Made by a program: the position numbers and the translations under genes
NCBI GenBank assembly: GCA_026315105.1
Contig: CM048750.1
Coordinates: 164,700,549 to 164,764,548 of the forward strand
Source: Locusta migratoria
Taxonomy: Eukaryota > Arthropoda > Insecta > Orthoptera > Acrididae
Direction of reading: 5' to 3'
DNA length: 64,000 nucleotides
Notes under the pieces: model-generated
Seen by the model: the letters and a program-made list of their open reading frames with translations, nothing else
What the model was told of the DNA's origin: nothing
Databases searched by the model: none
In this document: piece after piece, positions 1 to 10,403 of the stretch
Layout: each line of letters begins with the position of its first letter
Position numbering within the stretch: the first letter of the stretch is position 1

Positions 1-500
1 ATTTATTCCGAAGTGGTACACATTGCTGCGTACTCCAGGCGACTGGGTCGATGTTGTTAGCAGCCTCCTGCCGTACTGTGCGCTGACTGTTCGCCTGCGT
101 CCGCACTAGCTCGGGGTGCCGAGGTAGGCGACCCCTCTGCCGCGCCGTTTGTTGTGTAACCGTACGGAAGTACTATGGAACGTGTGAATGAGAGATTCAC
201 ACGTCTGGACTGGTGGTTCTCGGTCCCCACCCTAATTGCTGTCTCGCATCATCTTCATACGAGACGGCGTTTGCGGTTGTCGTGTGGTCGTGATGTGCGC
301 TGACTCCTGGCCTACCGGCAGGTAGGTGGCTTCCCTATAAACGCTGGAGTTCCGATGTGCAGAACATGGAAGTCTTCCTAGATACTTCCTCTGCGATAGT
401 AGTTGGTTGTAGCGCAGGAGTCGGAGCTAGCCAATAAACGACATCTCGCCTGTTGTCAGCTGATGTAGAAGAGTGCTGGAGTTCTATAACAGACTTTTGT
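1..500 (+). other. Unassigned GC-moderate region, possible LTR remnant
   Basis: No coding region is visible. A TATAAA at 336-341 lies about 97 bp upstream of an AATAAA at 433-438, a spacing seen in LTR R regions, and the stretch is followed by a tRNA-like sequence. No paired LTR, TSD or TG/CA boundary can be identified, so the LTR reading is weak. Confidence 0.2.
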
Positions 501-574
501 GCGCCTCGGCTGCACAGTGGTAGATTATGAATGCGAAGGTCGCATGTTCGATCCCCGCCAGGTCCAAGGATTTT
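501..574 (+). repeat. tRNA-like sequence, possible SINE head
   Basis: The stretch carries an A-box-like CACAGTGGTAG and a B-box-like TGTTCGATCCCC about 40 bp apart, as in tRNA genes and tRNA-derived SINEs. The outer ends do not form a convincing 7-bp acceptor stem, so a functional tRNA gene is unlikely. No second copy was seen in this window. Confidence 0.4.
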
Positions 575-579
575 TATCT

Positions 580-1049
580 CTCACTTTCCAACTCTTTCAC
601 CTCTGGCAGTATTGCTCATATGAAAAATACCAAGTAGCACGGTGGTTCGGAATGCACGTTAAACTGTACGTCCCCCTACAACTGGCTGGGTAACTCAGTT
701 CGAAGGTCGGAAAAGGTAACGGCATACCACCTCGGACTGTTGACTGCTTTACCTTGTTTTGTTCACTTAACAGGTTAGCTGGTGGTTCCAGAAGTCTCCG
801 GATACGCGTTGTTGCGTTAGACTTAGACATTGTTTCTTCACGTAACGAAGTGACGAGATACTGTAAGCTCGTACTGTTCCATTTAACTTCCGCTGATGCG
901 TGGTATTCAGTCCGGAGCGTGTGCCTCCATTCCTGTCAGCTTGACCCAGTAAGTATGACGCAAAGTAGCTGCTGCTCCTCCTTCTGTCGATATATGGCAA
1001 TGTTTCTATAGCAACCAAGACTTGGAAAAATTTACCGCTATTTACTACA
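580..1049. other. No recognisable feature
   Basis: Several overlapping open frames of 60-130 codons occur on both strands, but none shows a domain, motif or codon pattern that I recognise. Treated as non-coding. Confidence 0.4.
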
Positions 1050-1185
1050 GAGCTTGTGTGCGACAAAGCTAACTTAAAGTAAGCTAAGGACAACACGCAT
1101 CCCGTGCCCGAGGGAGGATTGGAACCTCTGGCGGGGAACAACCGCATGCTCCGCAGCAAGGCGCCATATAGCGCTCGACCAATGA
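1050..1185 (-). repeat. tRNA-derived SINE, family B (degenerate)
   Basis: Read on the minus strand it has the family-B head: an A box near 1171-1181 (GGTCGAGCGC), a GCTGCGGAGC anticodon-arm segment, and a B box (AGGTTCCAATCCTCCC) followed by CGGGCA and a tail with TTGTCCTTAGCTTACTT. The B box has an A for G change. The 3' tail is cut short compared with the copy at 13697-13904. Confidence 0.75.
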
Positions 1186-1575
1186 TCCGCGGCTGTCTGT
1201 CCTTCTAGGCATGTCAGAAAGAATAGCCGTCATTCTTGATCCTGTATCCATTGTGAATCATGATATGAAAGAATTTATCACTTTCACGGATGTTTCGTCA
1301 ACTGGTTTGGATTCACGAAGAATCGGCTTGGCTTCAATTTCTCGAGTACTTGCGTGTTCGCCCTTCTCTATTTTCAAGAGCGACAATTCGCCTAACTCAT
1401 CCACACTGGCATTAGAGAATTAACCTAATTTTTCGGCTGTATCCAGAAACCAATCTGTGACAGCGGATAAAGAGCTATACTAGTACTCGATCATTACGAA
1501 GAAATAACGATGTGGATTATCCTAGCGCATAATGGTTCGCGATCGGGAGCGCCCACTTTAGTTCGTGGCGGGAGG
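1186..1575. other. No recognisable feature
   Basis: No domain-bearing frame, tRNA-like box or inverted repeat is visible. A 70-codon frame at 1211-1423 has no recognisable motif. Confidence 0.4.
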
Positions 1576-1607
<32 letters not shown>

Positions 1608-1631
1608 AAAAAATAAAAAAAAAAAAAAAAA
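1576..1631 (+). repeat. Poly(A) tract with two interrupting T
   Basis: A run of 56 bases that is all A apart from two T. It could be the tail of a retroposed sequence, but the bases before it match no LINE or SINE seen here. Confidence 0.85.
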
Positions 1632-1734
1632 CTGCAAAGCTGAAATTTGGTAGCACTGAACTATGTAATCTAGCAGGCAGACACTAACCTCGAAATGGCT
1701 CTCATCAGCAGAAGGCAAACACGTGATTTTTCTG

Positions 1735-1800
1735 TTCGCGACCAATCGCCCATATTTTACTTCGCGACCTATCACGCATATTTTAGTTCGCGACCGGTAG
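1735..1800 (+). repeat. 26-bp tandem repeat, about 2.5 copies
   Basis: Two full units at 1735-1760 and 1761-1786 begin TTCGCGACC and end CATATTTTA(C/G); a partial third unit starts at 1787. Related TTCGCGA and TTAGTTCG words lie on both sides of the poly(A) tract (1528-1572 and 1836-1860). Confidence 0.8.
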
Positions 1801-2490
1801 CTTTCCTTTTAGTTTGCAGCTCGGCCGCGAGGTAGGTCGCTCTTTTTAGTTCGTCCGCTCGTTTTGGCTTTTGCTACCGCTACTAAAACTAAAGCTGAGC
1901 TGCATCTCAGCTCGAAATGACGGCAACTGGCAGAAGGGAATCACGCGGTTCTGCGCGCTCTCGCGTCCCCTCGCTGTTACCCGTCTGCCTTCGGAAAAGG
2001 AGTGGACGAACTAAGAGGCGAGGGATCTGCGAACTAGTTCTCGTAGTTCGCCTATGGGAGCACTCTTCCGAACTAGTTCGTCCGCGAACTACACAAGACT
2101 AATGTGGATGAGTTTATCTAAGCGATATGTGACTGGGTAGGGGTACGTGCTCCCTGGCAGGGTAAAGGTACGTGCTCCCGGCATCGGGCCAGACCAGTAA
2201 CTTTCTCGGCGAGCAACGCGACAGGTAGGTAATGAGTGGCTGGACGTCCAGTAAGCGGATGTCGCCTGGAATTTCCCATGGGAGAAAGAGATAGAACCAA
2301 GCCACCGCCCGCCTGCCAGCGCTAGCAGACTTTCACAGTTGGACGTAAAGCTACAATCACTTCCAGAAGATTACGAAGATGACAGATATACCGGGTGATC
2401 GAAACGACAGTATAATTTTGAAAATTTAATAAACCACAGAAGAATGTAGATAGTGAGGTAAAAATTGACATAATGCTTGCAATGACATGG
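1801..2490. other. Unassigned region with small repeats
   Basis: The palindrome GAACTAGTTC occurs twice (around 2032 and 2070) among several GCGAAC/AGTTCG words. GGTACGTGCTCCC occurs twice 25 bp apart (around 2142 and 2167). No coding domain is visible. Confidence 0.4.
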
Positions 2491-2500
2491 GGTTTAATAA

Positions 2501-3400
2501 GAACAGCAAAAAAATAGTGTATATCGGAAGACAACGCACACTGATCTGTATTTACACGCAGACAGCTGTCACCACCCTTCACAGAGGAATGGGGTACTTA
2601 AAACTCTAGTACATAGGGCGCGCACTCTCTCCGACGCAGAGAGTCTACCCCAGGAATTGGAACACCTGAGAACTGTATTTCGAAAAAATGGGTACTCAGA
2701 GTGGCAGATTCAGCGGGCTCTCCGCCTAATCACTACATCACAACCTGTGGAAACGGATGAAAACACGAGGGAGGATGTAGGCACTGCACTCTCGGGGAAG
2801 GTCGTCCGCAACACCAGGTAGAACTGTTTTTTGTATCGAATAAAATTCGTGCACTGGTGGGGAGCGCCAAATATGATCTCGGTTTGAGGAAGGCCGGCGT
2901 TTACCAGATTCTGTGTCAGTGTGGAAAGTCATATATTGGACAGACGATGCGTACCGTCGAGGATCGATGCGTTGAACACCAGAGGCACACACGACTGATG
3001 TATCCGAGCAAGTCGGCGGTCGCTGAACATTGTTTGTCGGAGAATCATGTGATGGACTATGAAGGCACTAGGATTCTGGTACAGACGTCGAGATAATGGG
3101 ACTGCGTCGTTAGAGAGGCCATTGAAATTCGCACAAGTGACGACCTCATAAACCGTGACTGTGGCTATAATCTTAGCAAAGCTTGGGAACCAGCGATTGG
3201 GTTAATTAAGAGTAAATCCAGCAAACGTAACGAAGTGACGACCACGGCGGACAGAGCCCTCACACCGACGTCATCTCAGACGCCGTCACAATCGGTTCCA
3301 CTGCGCGGCCGCGGCGCGGACCGCGTAGGGGTCGCTCGGCGGGCCGAGGGTATTTAAATCGCCCGCTACCGGGCTAGAACCCAGTTCCCTTCTAGCAGCC
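2501..3400 (+). pseudogene. Penelope-like element, RT C-terminus plus GIY-YIG endonuclease (PLE copy 1)
   Basis: A translation from about 2501 reads VYRKTTHTDLYLH, then HHPSQRNGVLKTLVHRA, the conserved segment between RT and endonuclease in Penelope-like elements. After an interruption near 2818, the frame 2857-3096 holds a GIY-YIG domain: GVYQILCQCGKSYIGQT, then a conserved EH and a later AEHCL. In-frame TAA at 3094-3096 falls where the family has a Tyr; the frame then resumes WDCVVREAIEIR and continues to about 3357. The RT catalytic core is absent, so the copy is 5'-truncated and dead. PLEs are retroelements whose endonuclease nicks the target for primed reverse transcription. A 3' region follows, ending near 3530. 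Confidence 0.9.
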
Positions 3401-3450
3401 TTAGCGTGCGGATCTCCGTGCCGGCGCGTTTCCAGGAGCTCAGTCCGTTA

Positions 3451-3497
3451 ATTCACCTGATGATGACGACATGTATGATCGCCGAAATATTGTGCCC
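3451..3497 (+). ncRNA. Hammerhead-ribozyme-like motif at PLE copy 1 3' end
   Basis: CTGATGA at 3457-3463 and GAAA at 3484-3487 match the two conserved hammerhead boxes. The bases between can form a partly broken stem II (GACGA with TCGCC). CAC at 3454-3456 pairs with GTG at 3492-3494 as a short stem I, leaving a minimal stem III (TATT). Type I hammerheads with very short stem III are reported in Penelope-like elements. Stem II mismatches suggest weak or no activity. Confidence 0.6.
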
Positions 3498-3621
3498 GTT
3501 GGCACAAAATGTCCGAAAAGCCTTAATCTTCACGCCATTATTACAAAATCTGTGGCGCTACATTAGATCAGGAAAGCAATAATTAGCATAAAAAATTAAG
3601 ACAAAGCAAATATGATGTTCT

Positions 3622-4060
3622 TTACAGGAAATGCTCAATATGTTCACCATCATTCCTCAACAATAGCTGCAGTCGAGGAATAATGTTGTGAACACCACTG
3701 TAAAGCATGTCCGGAGATATGGTGAGGCATTGGCGTGGATGGTGTCTTTAAGCATCACTAGAGATGTCGGTCGATCAGGATACCATTGCAACTTCAGATA
3801 ACCCCAAAGCCAATAATCGCACGAACTGAAGTCTCGGGACCTGGGAGGCCAAGCATGACAAAAGTGGCGGCTGCGCAAGAGATCTTTCACGCGTCTAGCA
3901 ATATGGGGTGGAGCGCCAACCTGCACAAAAATCGTACGTTCCAGCAGGCGTTTATCAGCCAGGCTGGGGATGATGCGATTTTGTAACATATCGGCGAGCC
4001 TCTCACCTGTCACGGTAGCAGTTATAAAACCAGAATCACGCGCAACCTATCTGACATTTT
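3622..4060 (-). pseudogene. Tc1/mariner-superfamily transposase fragment (copy 1)
   Basis: The minus-strand frame 4013-3657 contains MLQNRIIPSLADKRL, then VGAPPHIARRVKDLLR and AWPPRSRDFSSCDYWLWGYL. These correspond to the second and third catalytic blocks of a DDE transposase (the QDGAPPH and PPRSPDL-CDFWLWGYLK blocks). The expected catalytic Asp of the first block has become Val (QVGAPPH in place of QDGAPPH). A frameshift near 3660 moves the last residues (NDGEHIEHFL) into another frame, ending at the stop at 3622. The N-terminal DNA-binding half is missing and no TIR pair was found. Confidence 0.85.
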
Positions 4061-4800
4061 TAAAATTTTTGTTGTTGTTGTTCTAATAAAACCCCATGTC
4101 ATTCCAAGCATGTGTGTCCTTTTTGACCTATCTATATTATTCCGTGATTTATTAAGTTTTCAAATTTATACTGACATTTTGTTAACCCGGTATTACAATA
4201 TTTACATTATTCGTATTAAATAAGTTATTAACATGTCTATACATGATTTTTAACAACAGCAATTGAAATGTTATTACTGTAACTGTTTAAGTTAAATGCT
4301 AGTATCTGTTTGCAGTTAATGTTAATTTCAACAAACACATAGCATCGGGCCTGGAATAAATACTTTAGAAATCTGATAAGCTAAAGCCTGAGTTTATATG
4401 GGAGATTGTCAGTTACTGATTCAAGAATTTCTTTTCTACCTATGTAGCACATGCTACATAAGGCAGAATGTAAGCCATCGATGAAGATCAACAATTTAAC
4501 TGCGAAAGAAAATGAAATAATTATGTCTGATAAAATTTCGTTGTGTGTGGTATAAATAAATTCTCTTTTTTAATTATTCTGCGGTACGCTGTGATTACTT
4601 AGTCAATTACGTCATTGAACGTTTTTATAAAGCTGGACAGCTTTCATACTGCAGCTATTGTAAATTACTGTACTGAAATATGACTATATAAATCGACAGC
4701 TATCAATTATTATCAAACATAAGTCTCCAAACTAGAAATGTAATACGTCATTGATGTAATATTAGCGTAAAACAACTATTTTATATCAATAGTGTACATT
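4061..4800. other. AT-rich region without a gene
   Basis: Long AT-rich sequence with no coding domain. The distal end leads into a hammerhead-like motif at 4801. Confidence 0.5.
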
Positions 4801-4845
4801 GTGAAGATGCTCTTGTTCATAGAGTGAAACCGGTTAAATTCAATA
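4801..4845 (+). ncRNA. Hammerhead-like motif, isolated
   Basis: GTGAAGA at 4801-4807 is followed by CTCT/AGAG (4810-4813 with 4821-4824) and GAAA at 4826-4829, then CCGGTT. The layout copies that of the PLE and foldback motifs elsewhere here, but the first box departs from CTGANGA at two positions. No partner arm or coding element was found around it. Confidence 0.35.
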
Positions 4846-6265
4846 AATTATTGTACCTTTTTTAGCTGTTTTATAAAATCAAATTTATTTCCTCTACAAA
4901 CTGTATAAGTGAAACTGCGGAAAATGAGACCTATAAAAGGAAGAAGAACTACGTTGAGAGGTCCATGGGTGGTTCTTAGCAACAGAGAAATAACAATTTA
5001 AGAAAGGCCGTTTATTGACTCATTAACACGTAAAAACAAAAAAAAAAAAAAAAAAAAAACAAATAATAATAATAAAGCAACCAATGAACATGTAATATTG
5101 GAATAAAACCTTACTTAAAAATATTTAATTAAACAGTGACAGAAAAACACTTTAATGTGCCAGGTAATGTTGAAGTATCTTTGCTTTTACAACCTTAATC
5201 TTTAATAAAAGGCTCCTTACTACACAAGGTAACACGTTATTAACAAATACAAGAACCTGTGCACATGAGACTTTAATTTAATCAACAACAAGTAATAGAA
5301 CGGTCAAATGACAACTAAGACCATAACTATATTGACAACTTGACGGACGGTCTAACGTAATTCAAGCCCAAATTACTGATGCCTTTAAATAAAATTCAAT
5401 CGATTAAGTTCAGTTAAGCATATTAAGTACCAATCGGATTCGTGTGATTCGGGCATTTAATCACAACTAGCCCGAACAAGGTGCCAATAGAATTAATAAA
5501 ATTATCAATAGGTGGAAGTTAACATTTACTAGAAGTCACAGAACTGGCTAATGAAAGGGTATTCACAGTAGTACAAATGTTTAACAGGTTACAATCACTG
5601 CAACTAACATAGGAACTGCGAAGGACACAGGGTGTGAGTTACCCATTCCCCACTCGGAAACTTCAGTCCGGGAGGTAGGGACTTTACAATAATTAAAATT
5701 TAATTTGCCCAAAATACATTCGTCAACGGGGCGAAAGGAAAAGACAGTGAAAAAATAAACAGTAAGGATTCCCCCAGCAACACTTAGAAATTTGTAAAAT
5801 CATTCACATACAGTAAATTGATTGATAATACACCCTACATCACGAGGATAAGAAATTAAGTAAATAACAAAAATTGCACCGGTGAGGCGACACCAAATAT
5901 ACAACACACGGACAAAAGAAAGAGATGGAACACAACCTCTGAGGGCCGGTTTCAATTCAGAAAACTCGACAAACACACACCAACACAAACACACAGGGGT
6001 TGTAAATCACAGGGTGGCACAACTAGTCATGTAATCACCTACCAAGTAACTAACGGTACGCACCCGAAAGGAACGGAGGGGGGGGGGGGGGGGGGAAGTC
6101 GGGAAGTACACCAACAGCAACTAGAGAGATGGAAGAGCCAGATTGAGAACTAGACGTTTGGGCAGAGGAACTACCGGGCGACACATCGTAAGTACTAGGT
6201 AATTGAGCACAATGGCGAAGCAATGTTTAACGGAGTCACTCACACAGCTTTCCACAAGAAACCAA
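4846..6265. other. Unassigned AT-rich region with A-run and G-run
   Basis: No coding domain. Contains an A-rich run around 5038-5059 followed by (AAT)n, and an 18-bp G run at 6078-6095. It borders the LTR at 6266 and may hold remnants of an older element, but nothing identifiable. Confidence 0.4.
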
Positions 6266-6745
6266 TGTGGTGTCGCACAAGTCTACAGTGCGCGCCACCT
6301 ACTTTCCCCGCGCGCCGCCATGCACGCACGGCGCGGCGTTCTTACGTCAGCCACGAGCGCCCTCTACTACAACTCCGCTCGTGGCCACCACTGAACGACA
6401 TCGTTCACTTGGAACTGAGATAGGAACCAGTTAACACTTCGGAATCAGATAGGCACCAGTGAAGACTTGGCTATCGGATAGGCACTAGGCAGGCCTCTAG
6501 CTCAACTATGTATCAGCATTCTGCAGTACTGAGCTATGTAAAAGATAAGTATTACTAAGTCTCTAAGAGATATATATCTCGTTCTAATTTACTCTAGTGT
6601 TTCTAGTTTCTGCTGTCCCACTGGCTGGTCACCTCCTACCTGCACAAGCGTGCATCCTTTATTCCTGTGTCGGTTTTTCTATTCGGCCACCGACACCTAC
6701 GACGGAAACGAGACACAAAAGCGGCGACGAGGCTGGGACACAAAA
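6266..6745 (+). repeat. LTR (Gypsy-type), copy 1 of a family also at 54343-54812
   Basis: The sequence starts TGTGGTGTCGCACAAGT and ends with ACACAAAAGCGGCGACGAGG followed by GGGACACAAAA. It aligns along its length with the reverse complement of 54343-54812, which is bounded by a 5-bp duplication. Left flank ACCAA and right flank AACAA are at best an imperfect TSD. Shared internal landmarks include GTGCGCGCCACCTACTTT, ATATATATCTCGTTCTAA and CCGACACCTACGACGGAAAC. Confidence 0.7.
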
Positions 6746-7117
6746 ACAAGTACGAAGGGTGACGGAGCAGTTACAATCCGGTCTTACAAGCCCGCCATTT
6801 CCGCCAGGAAGAAAGCTGGGCCGCAGTCCTCGTACCGCAACAACGCAGAAGGTGGAGAGGTGCGCCGGCTTCGGAAAGTGCCGCACTACTGCCCCGCGGC
6901 GCTCATGACCTCAAGTGGCTCCACCCGACGGCAGTTCCGTACACCGACCACGACAGCCACCTCGAGGTACCTCCGTTGACCCGCAGTCCACCACTGCCCT
7001 CACCGCGGCGGGCATGTCCCATTAATGACCGCACCAGTCAATTATCGTAGTGAGGAACAGCAGAAAATCATCGCAGCGAAATGACAATCGATATTACTCG
7101 ATCAAACTAAATAGAAA
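6746..7117 (+). other. GC-rich sequence downstream of LTR, possible leader/gag remnant
   Basis: About 370 bp of GC-rich sequence follows the LTR and stops where the foldback element begins. An open frame spans 6650-6979, with another overlapping it, but no zinc knuckle or other gag motif is visible. Position suggests the 5' internal region of an LTR retrotransposon whose remainder is absent. Confidence 0.3.
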
Positions 7118-7256
7118 ATTTATGTAATTCTCTACACAATCACCACAAAAAATAAAGATTGAAAATTAAAATTGACTTCGATGATGTCTTAGGTGGAGGT
7201 GTGTAAAGAATGAAATCGCAACAGCTGTCAAGATGGGTTTATTCCGACACTACCGG

Positions 7257-7267
7257 TTTCTCATCAG
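7257..7267 (-). ncRNA. Hammerhead-like boxes in left foldback arm
   Basis: On the minus strand CTGATGA is followed directly by GAAA and CCGG. There is no room for stem II, so it cannot be a working hammerhead as it stands. A matching copy points the other way at 7677-7687. Confidence 0.3.
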
Positions 7268-7676
7268 TGAAGATGCATCTTCAAGTGGATGACATAAGAA
7301 AATGATTACGCAACAGCATCCAGCTTACACGGTACCTTGTTAAAACATTCCCACAACAGGGTGTGGTCGTCTATAGGTAAATAATATTCCTGCTTTATCC
7401 TTTATAAAGAAACCACTGATGGGAGTCAGGAAAACAGACGGCATATCCAAGACCGGGAAGTGATGCCACGCAGGTGTTAATTTCCGCGTCGCACCACTTA
7501 CCGGTCTTGGAAATGCCGTGTGGTTTCTTTATAAAGGATAAAGCATGAATTTTATTTTCCTAAAGACGACCACACCCTGTTGTGGGAATGTTTAACAAGG
7601 TACTCTGAAAGCTGGATGCTGTTCCAATTCTTACGTAATCATTTTCTTATGTCATCCACTTAAAGATGCATCTTTA

Positions 7677-7687
7677 CTGATGAGAAA
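7677..7687 (+). ncRNA. Hammerhead-like boxes in right foldback arm
   Basis: CTGATGA then GAAA and CCGGTAGTG, the mirror of 7257-7267. Stem II is missing, so this is at most a degenerate relic of the motif. Confidence 0.3.
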
Positions 7688-7861
7688 CCGGTAGTGTCGG
7701 AATAAACCCATCTTGTCAGCTTTTGCGATTTCATTCTTTACACACCTTCACCTAAGACATCATCCAAGTCAATTTTAATTTTCAATCTTTATTTCTTGTG
7801 GTGATTGTGTAGAGAATTCCATAAATATGTATTTAAGCTGTAGTTGCCCTTTTAAGAAAAT

Positions 7862-8036
7862 CTATCGGACCGAATTGCGTGGTCATCAGTCCGTAGCTTA
7901 CAAACTGTTTAAACTAAGGTAAACTAACCTAAGGACAACACACACACCCATCCCCCTGGGAGGACTCGAACCTCCACGGCGAGCAACCGCGCGCTCCGCA
8001 GCGAGACGCTTTAGACCGCTCGGCTACTCCACCGGG
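7862..8036 (-). repeat. tRNA-derived SINE, family B
   Basis: Minus-strand head GGTGGAGTAGCCGAGCGG (A box) with GCTGCGGAGCGCGCGG, B box AGGTTCGAGTCCTCCC, then TTGTCCTTAGG and a tail with a GACTGATGACCACGC-type motif. The B box is intact. Tail sequence around 7865-7895 matches the other family-B copies. Confidence 0.85.
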
Positions 8037-8222
8037 CAACTAAATAGAAAGATAATCAAAATACAAGGGGTACGTAACAAGTAATTAAAGAAGAAGAGTA
8101 AGAGAGGAATGGTGCAATGCTGAGCCGGAACGGCCCATACGTAATGTTACGTGTGTCCAATTCATGAAGGATAGTTCTCTTTCAACACGTTATACGAAAC
8201 GTTTTCTTCAAATTGGAAGTGC

Positions 8223-8424
8223 ATTCAAATGTTCAAATGTTTGTAGAGTCTATGGGACTTAACTACGGGGTCATCAGTCCCTAAACTTACAAACTACTTA
8301 TGAACTACTTACAACTAAGGACGGCACAAATATCCATGCCCGAGGGGGGATTCTAACCGCCGACCGTAGTGGCCATGCAGACCGTGACTGGAGCGCCTCA
8401 GTCCCCTCGGCCACCGCGGCCAGC
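8223..8424 (-). repeat. tRNA-derived SINE, family A
   Basis: Minus-strand head GGCCGCGGTGGCCGAGGGG with Leu/Ser-type A box, a long variable-arm region (CAGTCACGGTCTGCATGGCC) and a B box altered by one base (GGTTAGAATCC). The tail has GGGACTGATGACCCCGTAG. Flanked by the 9-bp direct repeat TGGAAGTGC at 8214-8222 and 8425-8433. Confidence 0.93.
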
Positions 8425-8433
8425 TGGAAGTGC

Positions 8434-9132
8434 GTCTTACAATGGTAATTTTCACTTGCAGGTGTACTGATAAAGAGGCAGAACGTTTTCAAAGAACAAC
8501 CACGTTGCTCTTTGGTGGAGAACGCGGCGGAGAATCACAGCATCGTATTGCGCTACCTCTGGGAGGAGGCAGGCCCAGCACAGCAGACGCCGCGTTATCG
8601 CAGAAATTACGACGGCCCAGGTCGCTGATACCGGGCAGCGCGCATGCAAATTCCCGCCGCGCCGGCGCCTTTATAAAGTAACGGCGAAATACCGCGGGAT
8701 CGTTTTTCATGCGCCGTGGCCGCAGGCTGCCTCGTCCTTTGCAACACGCCTGCTCATTTTACTCGCATCACATACAGCGGGAGCTCGCTGCCGCACCAGG
8801 TGTGGCGTTCGGCTTGCGGCATCTCGTTCTCGCCCTGTTTCGACTCGACAAAAGACTCGCTTCCCACTACATGCTAGTCAGGCTCTGGCAGGAAAGACGT
8901 GAAGGTTACGAACTTGTTTACTAGGTAGGAGGCTGTTATCTTTCACCTTTCGCAAGAGATGGCTCTTGTTCTACCTCGTTGCTTCTCCTCGAGGAGCCGT
9001 AACAAAGTACGGCAGTTAGGCCTCTTTTATCGTAAAAGTCTGGTCAAACTAAACACCAGTGATGCAGTTGTTTAGCATTGTTCGTCACCAAAGTCTTGTC
9101 GTTTACCGGATCCTAAACTTGATTTCCTATAG
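8434..9132 (+). promoter_or_regulatory. GC-rich stretch with octamer and TATA motifs
   Basis: An ATGCAAAT octamer at 8644-8651 lies 20 bp upstream of TATAAAG at 8672-8678, in a CpG-rich stretch from about 8560 to 8850. The arrangement resembles a core promoter, but no downstream coding exon is recognisable and the frames here have no domains. It could equally be part of an LTR. Confidence 0.25.
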
Positions 9133-9204
9133 CAGTGTTTTTCAAGCTGTGCGTCGCGATCCCCATGGGTGTCGTAAACCATTGCTCGGGGCGAGAAGGT
9201 GGGC
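9133..9204 (+). mobile_element. hAT-like terminal fragment
   Basis: CAGTGTTTTTCAAGCTGTG followed by GTCGCGATCCCCATGG resembles the 5' end of hAT transposons, which often start CAGTG(G/T)TTTTCAA and read on into GGGTCGCGACCCC. No 3' end or 8-bp duplication was found and a G run of 21 bases follows at 9205-9225. Confidence 0.45.
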
Positions 9205-9225
9205 GGGGGGGGGGGGGGGGGGGGG
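9205..9225 (+). repeat. G homopolymer (21 bp)
   Basis: Uninterrupted G run. Similar runs occur at 6078-6095 and 54041-54056, and a C run at 41307-41320. Confidence 0.9.
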
Positions 9226-9342
9226 TCGGCGTCACTGGAGGAAGTAGTACTTGAACCATAAAATAATTAGGCTTTCAGTAATACACGAAGTAATGCCTAC
9301 GGAGTTCCTTGTGTAACATTAATTATGAACTGAGTAACACAG

Positions 9343-10403
9343 ATACTTGATTTCCTGATTTCCAGAAGGCTTTTGACACCGTAACTCACAAACGTCTTTT
9401 AATCAAATTGCGTGGTTATGGTATATCGCCTCAAATTTGCGATTGGATAGGGGATTTCCTGTCAGAGGGGACACATTTCGTAGTAATCGATGGCAAGGCA
9501 TCGACTAAAACAGAGGTGATATCGGGCGTTCCACAGGGTAGTGTTGTTGGTCCTCTGCTGTTCCTTATTTACATAAACGATTTAGGGGAAAATCTAAGTA
9601 GCTCTCTTAGATTGTAGATGACGCCGTCATTTACCGTCTAGTAAAATTATCTGAAGATCAAAACCAACTGCAGAACGATCTGAATAGGATATCAGTATGG
9701 TGTAAAAATTGGCAATTGACTCTAAATAATAGAAGTGCGAAGTCATACACATGAGTAGGAAAAGAAATCCGTTAAACTTGTTTACGAGATAAATCAATCA
9801 AAACTGAAGGCCGTAAACTCCACAAATTACCTAGGATTACTATTACTTCAGACTTACACTGGAAAGAACACGTAGATAATGTCGTGGAAAAGGCGAACCA
9901 AAGACTGCGTTTTATTGGCAGAACCCTTAAACCATGCAACAGAACTACAAAAGAAACTCCATACACTACGTTTCTCAGTCCATTTTTGGAGTGGGATCCT
10001 TATCAGGTGGGTCTGACGGAGGACATCGAAAGAGTGCAAAGAAGGGCAGGTCGTTTCGTATTGTCACGATGCAGGGGAGACAGCGTAACGGAAATGATAC
10101 AGGATCTGGGATGGGAATCATTACAACACGGAGCTTATCGCTGCGGCGTGGGCTACTTACTAAACTCCAATCGCCAACATTCTCTGAATGCGAAAATATA
10201 TTGTTGACTCCCACTTACATAGGTAGAAATAATCATCAGAATAAAATACGAGAAATCAGAGCTCGAACGGAGAGATTCAGGTGTTCTTTCTTCCCGCGAA
10301 TGGAATGGGAGATAAATAGTATAATAGTGGTTCGATGAACCCTGTGTCAGGCACTTAAATGTGATTTGCAGAGTATCCCGTGTTGATGTAGATGTAGATA
10401 GAT
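9343..10403 (+). pseudogene. LINE reverse transcriptase fragment, Jockey/CR1-like, with 3' tail
   Basis: The frame near 9360-9615 reads QKAFDTVTHKRLLIKLRGYG, then SGVPQGSVVGPLLFLIYIND. These are RT motif A and B blocks of non-LTR retrotransposons. The catalytic YADD region should follow and is replaced by a frameshift (near 9617). Downstream pieces in shifting frames still show NSTNYLGL, RTLKPCNR and ERVQRRAGRFV, as in LINE ORF2 C-terminal regions. The element ends with GTTGATGTAGATGTAGATAG at 10382-10401, a short GATGTA tandem of the kind that ends many LINEs of this type. The endonuclease and N-terminus are missing, so this is a 5'-truncated dead copy. A related tail is at 41725-41800. Confidence 0.9.

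Larger units (their letters stand above)
7118..7826. mobile_element. 709-bp foldback (palindromic) element
   Basis: The two halves are imperfect reverse complements along almost their whole length. The left end is TTATGTAATTCTCTACACAATC and the right end is its complement; the centre near 7475 closes with a loop of about ten bases between AAGACCGG and CCGGTCTT. The left arm has about 21 extra bases (TGATGGGAGTCAGGAAAACA...) after AAAGAAACCAC that the right arm lacks. Both arms carry TGATGAGAAACCGG. No coding sequence, so the element is non-autonomous. Confidence 0.85.
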
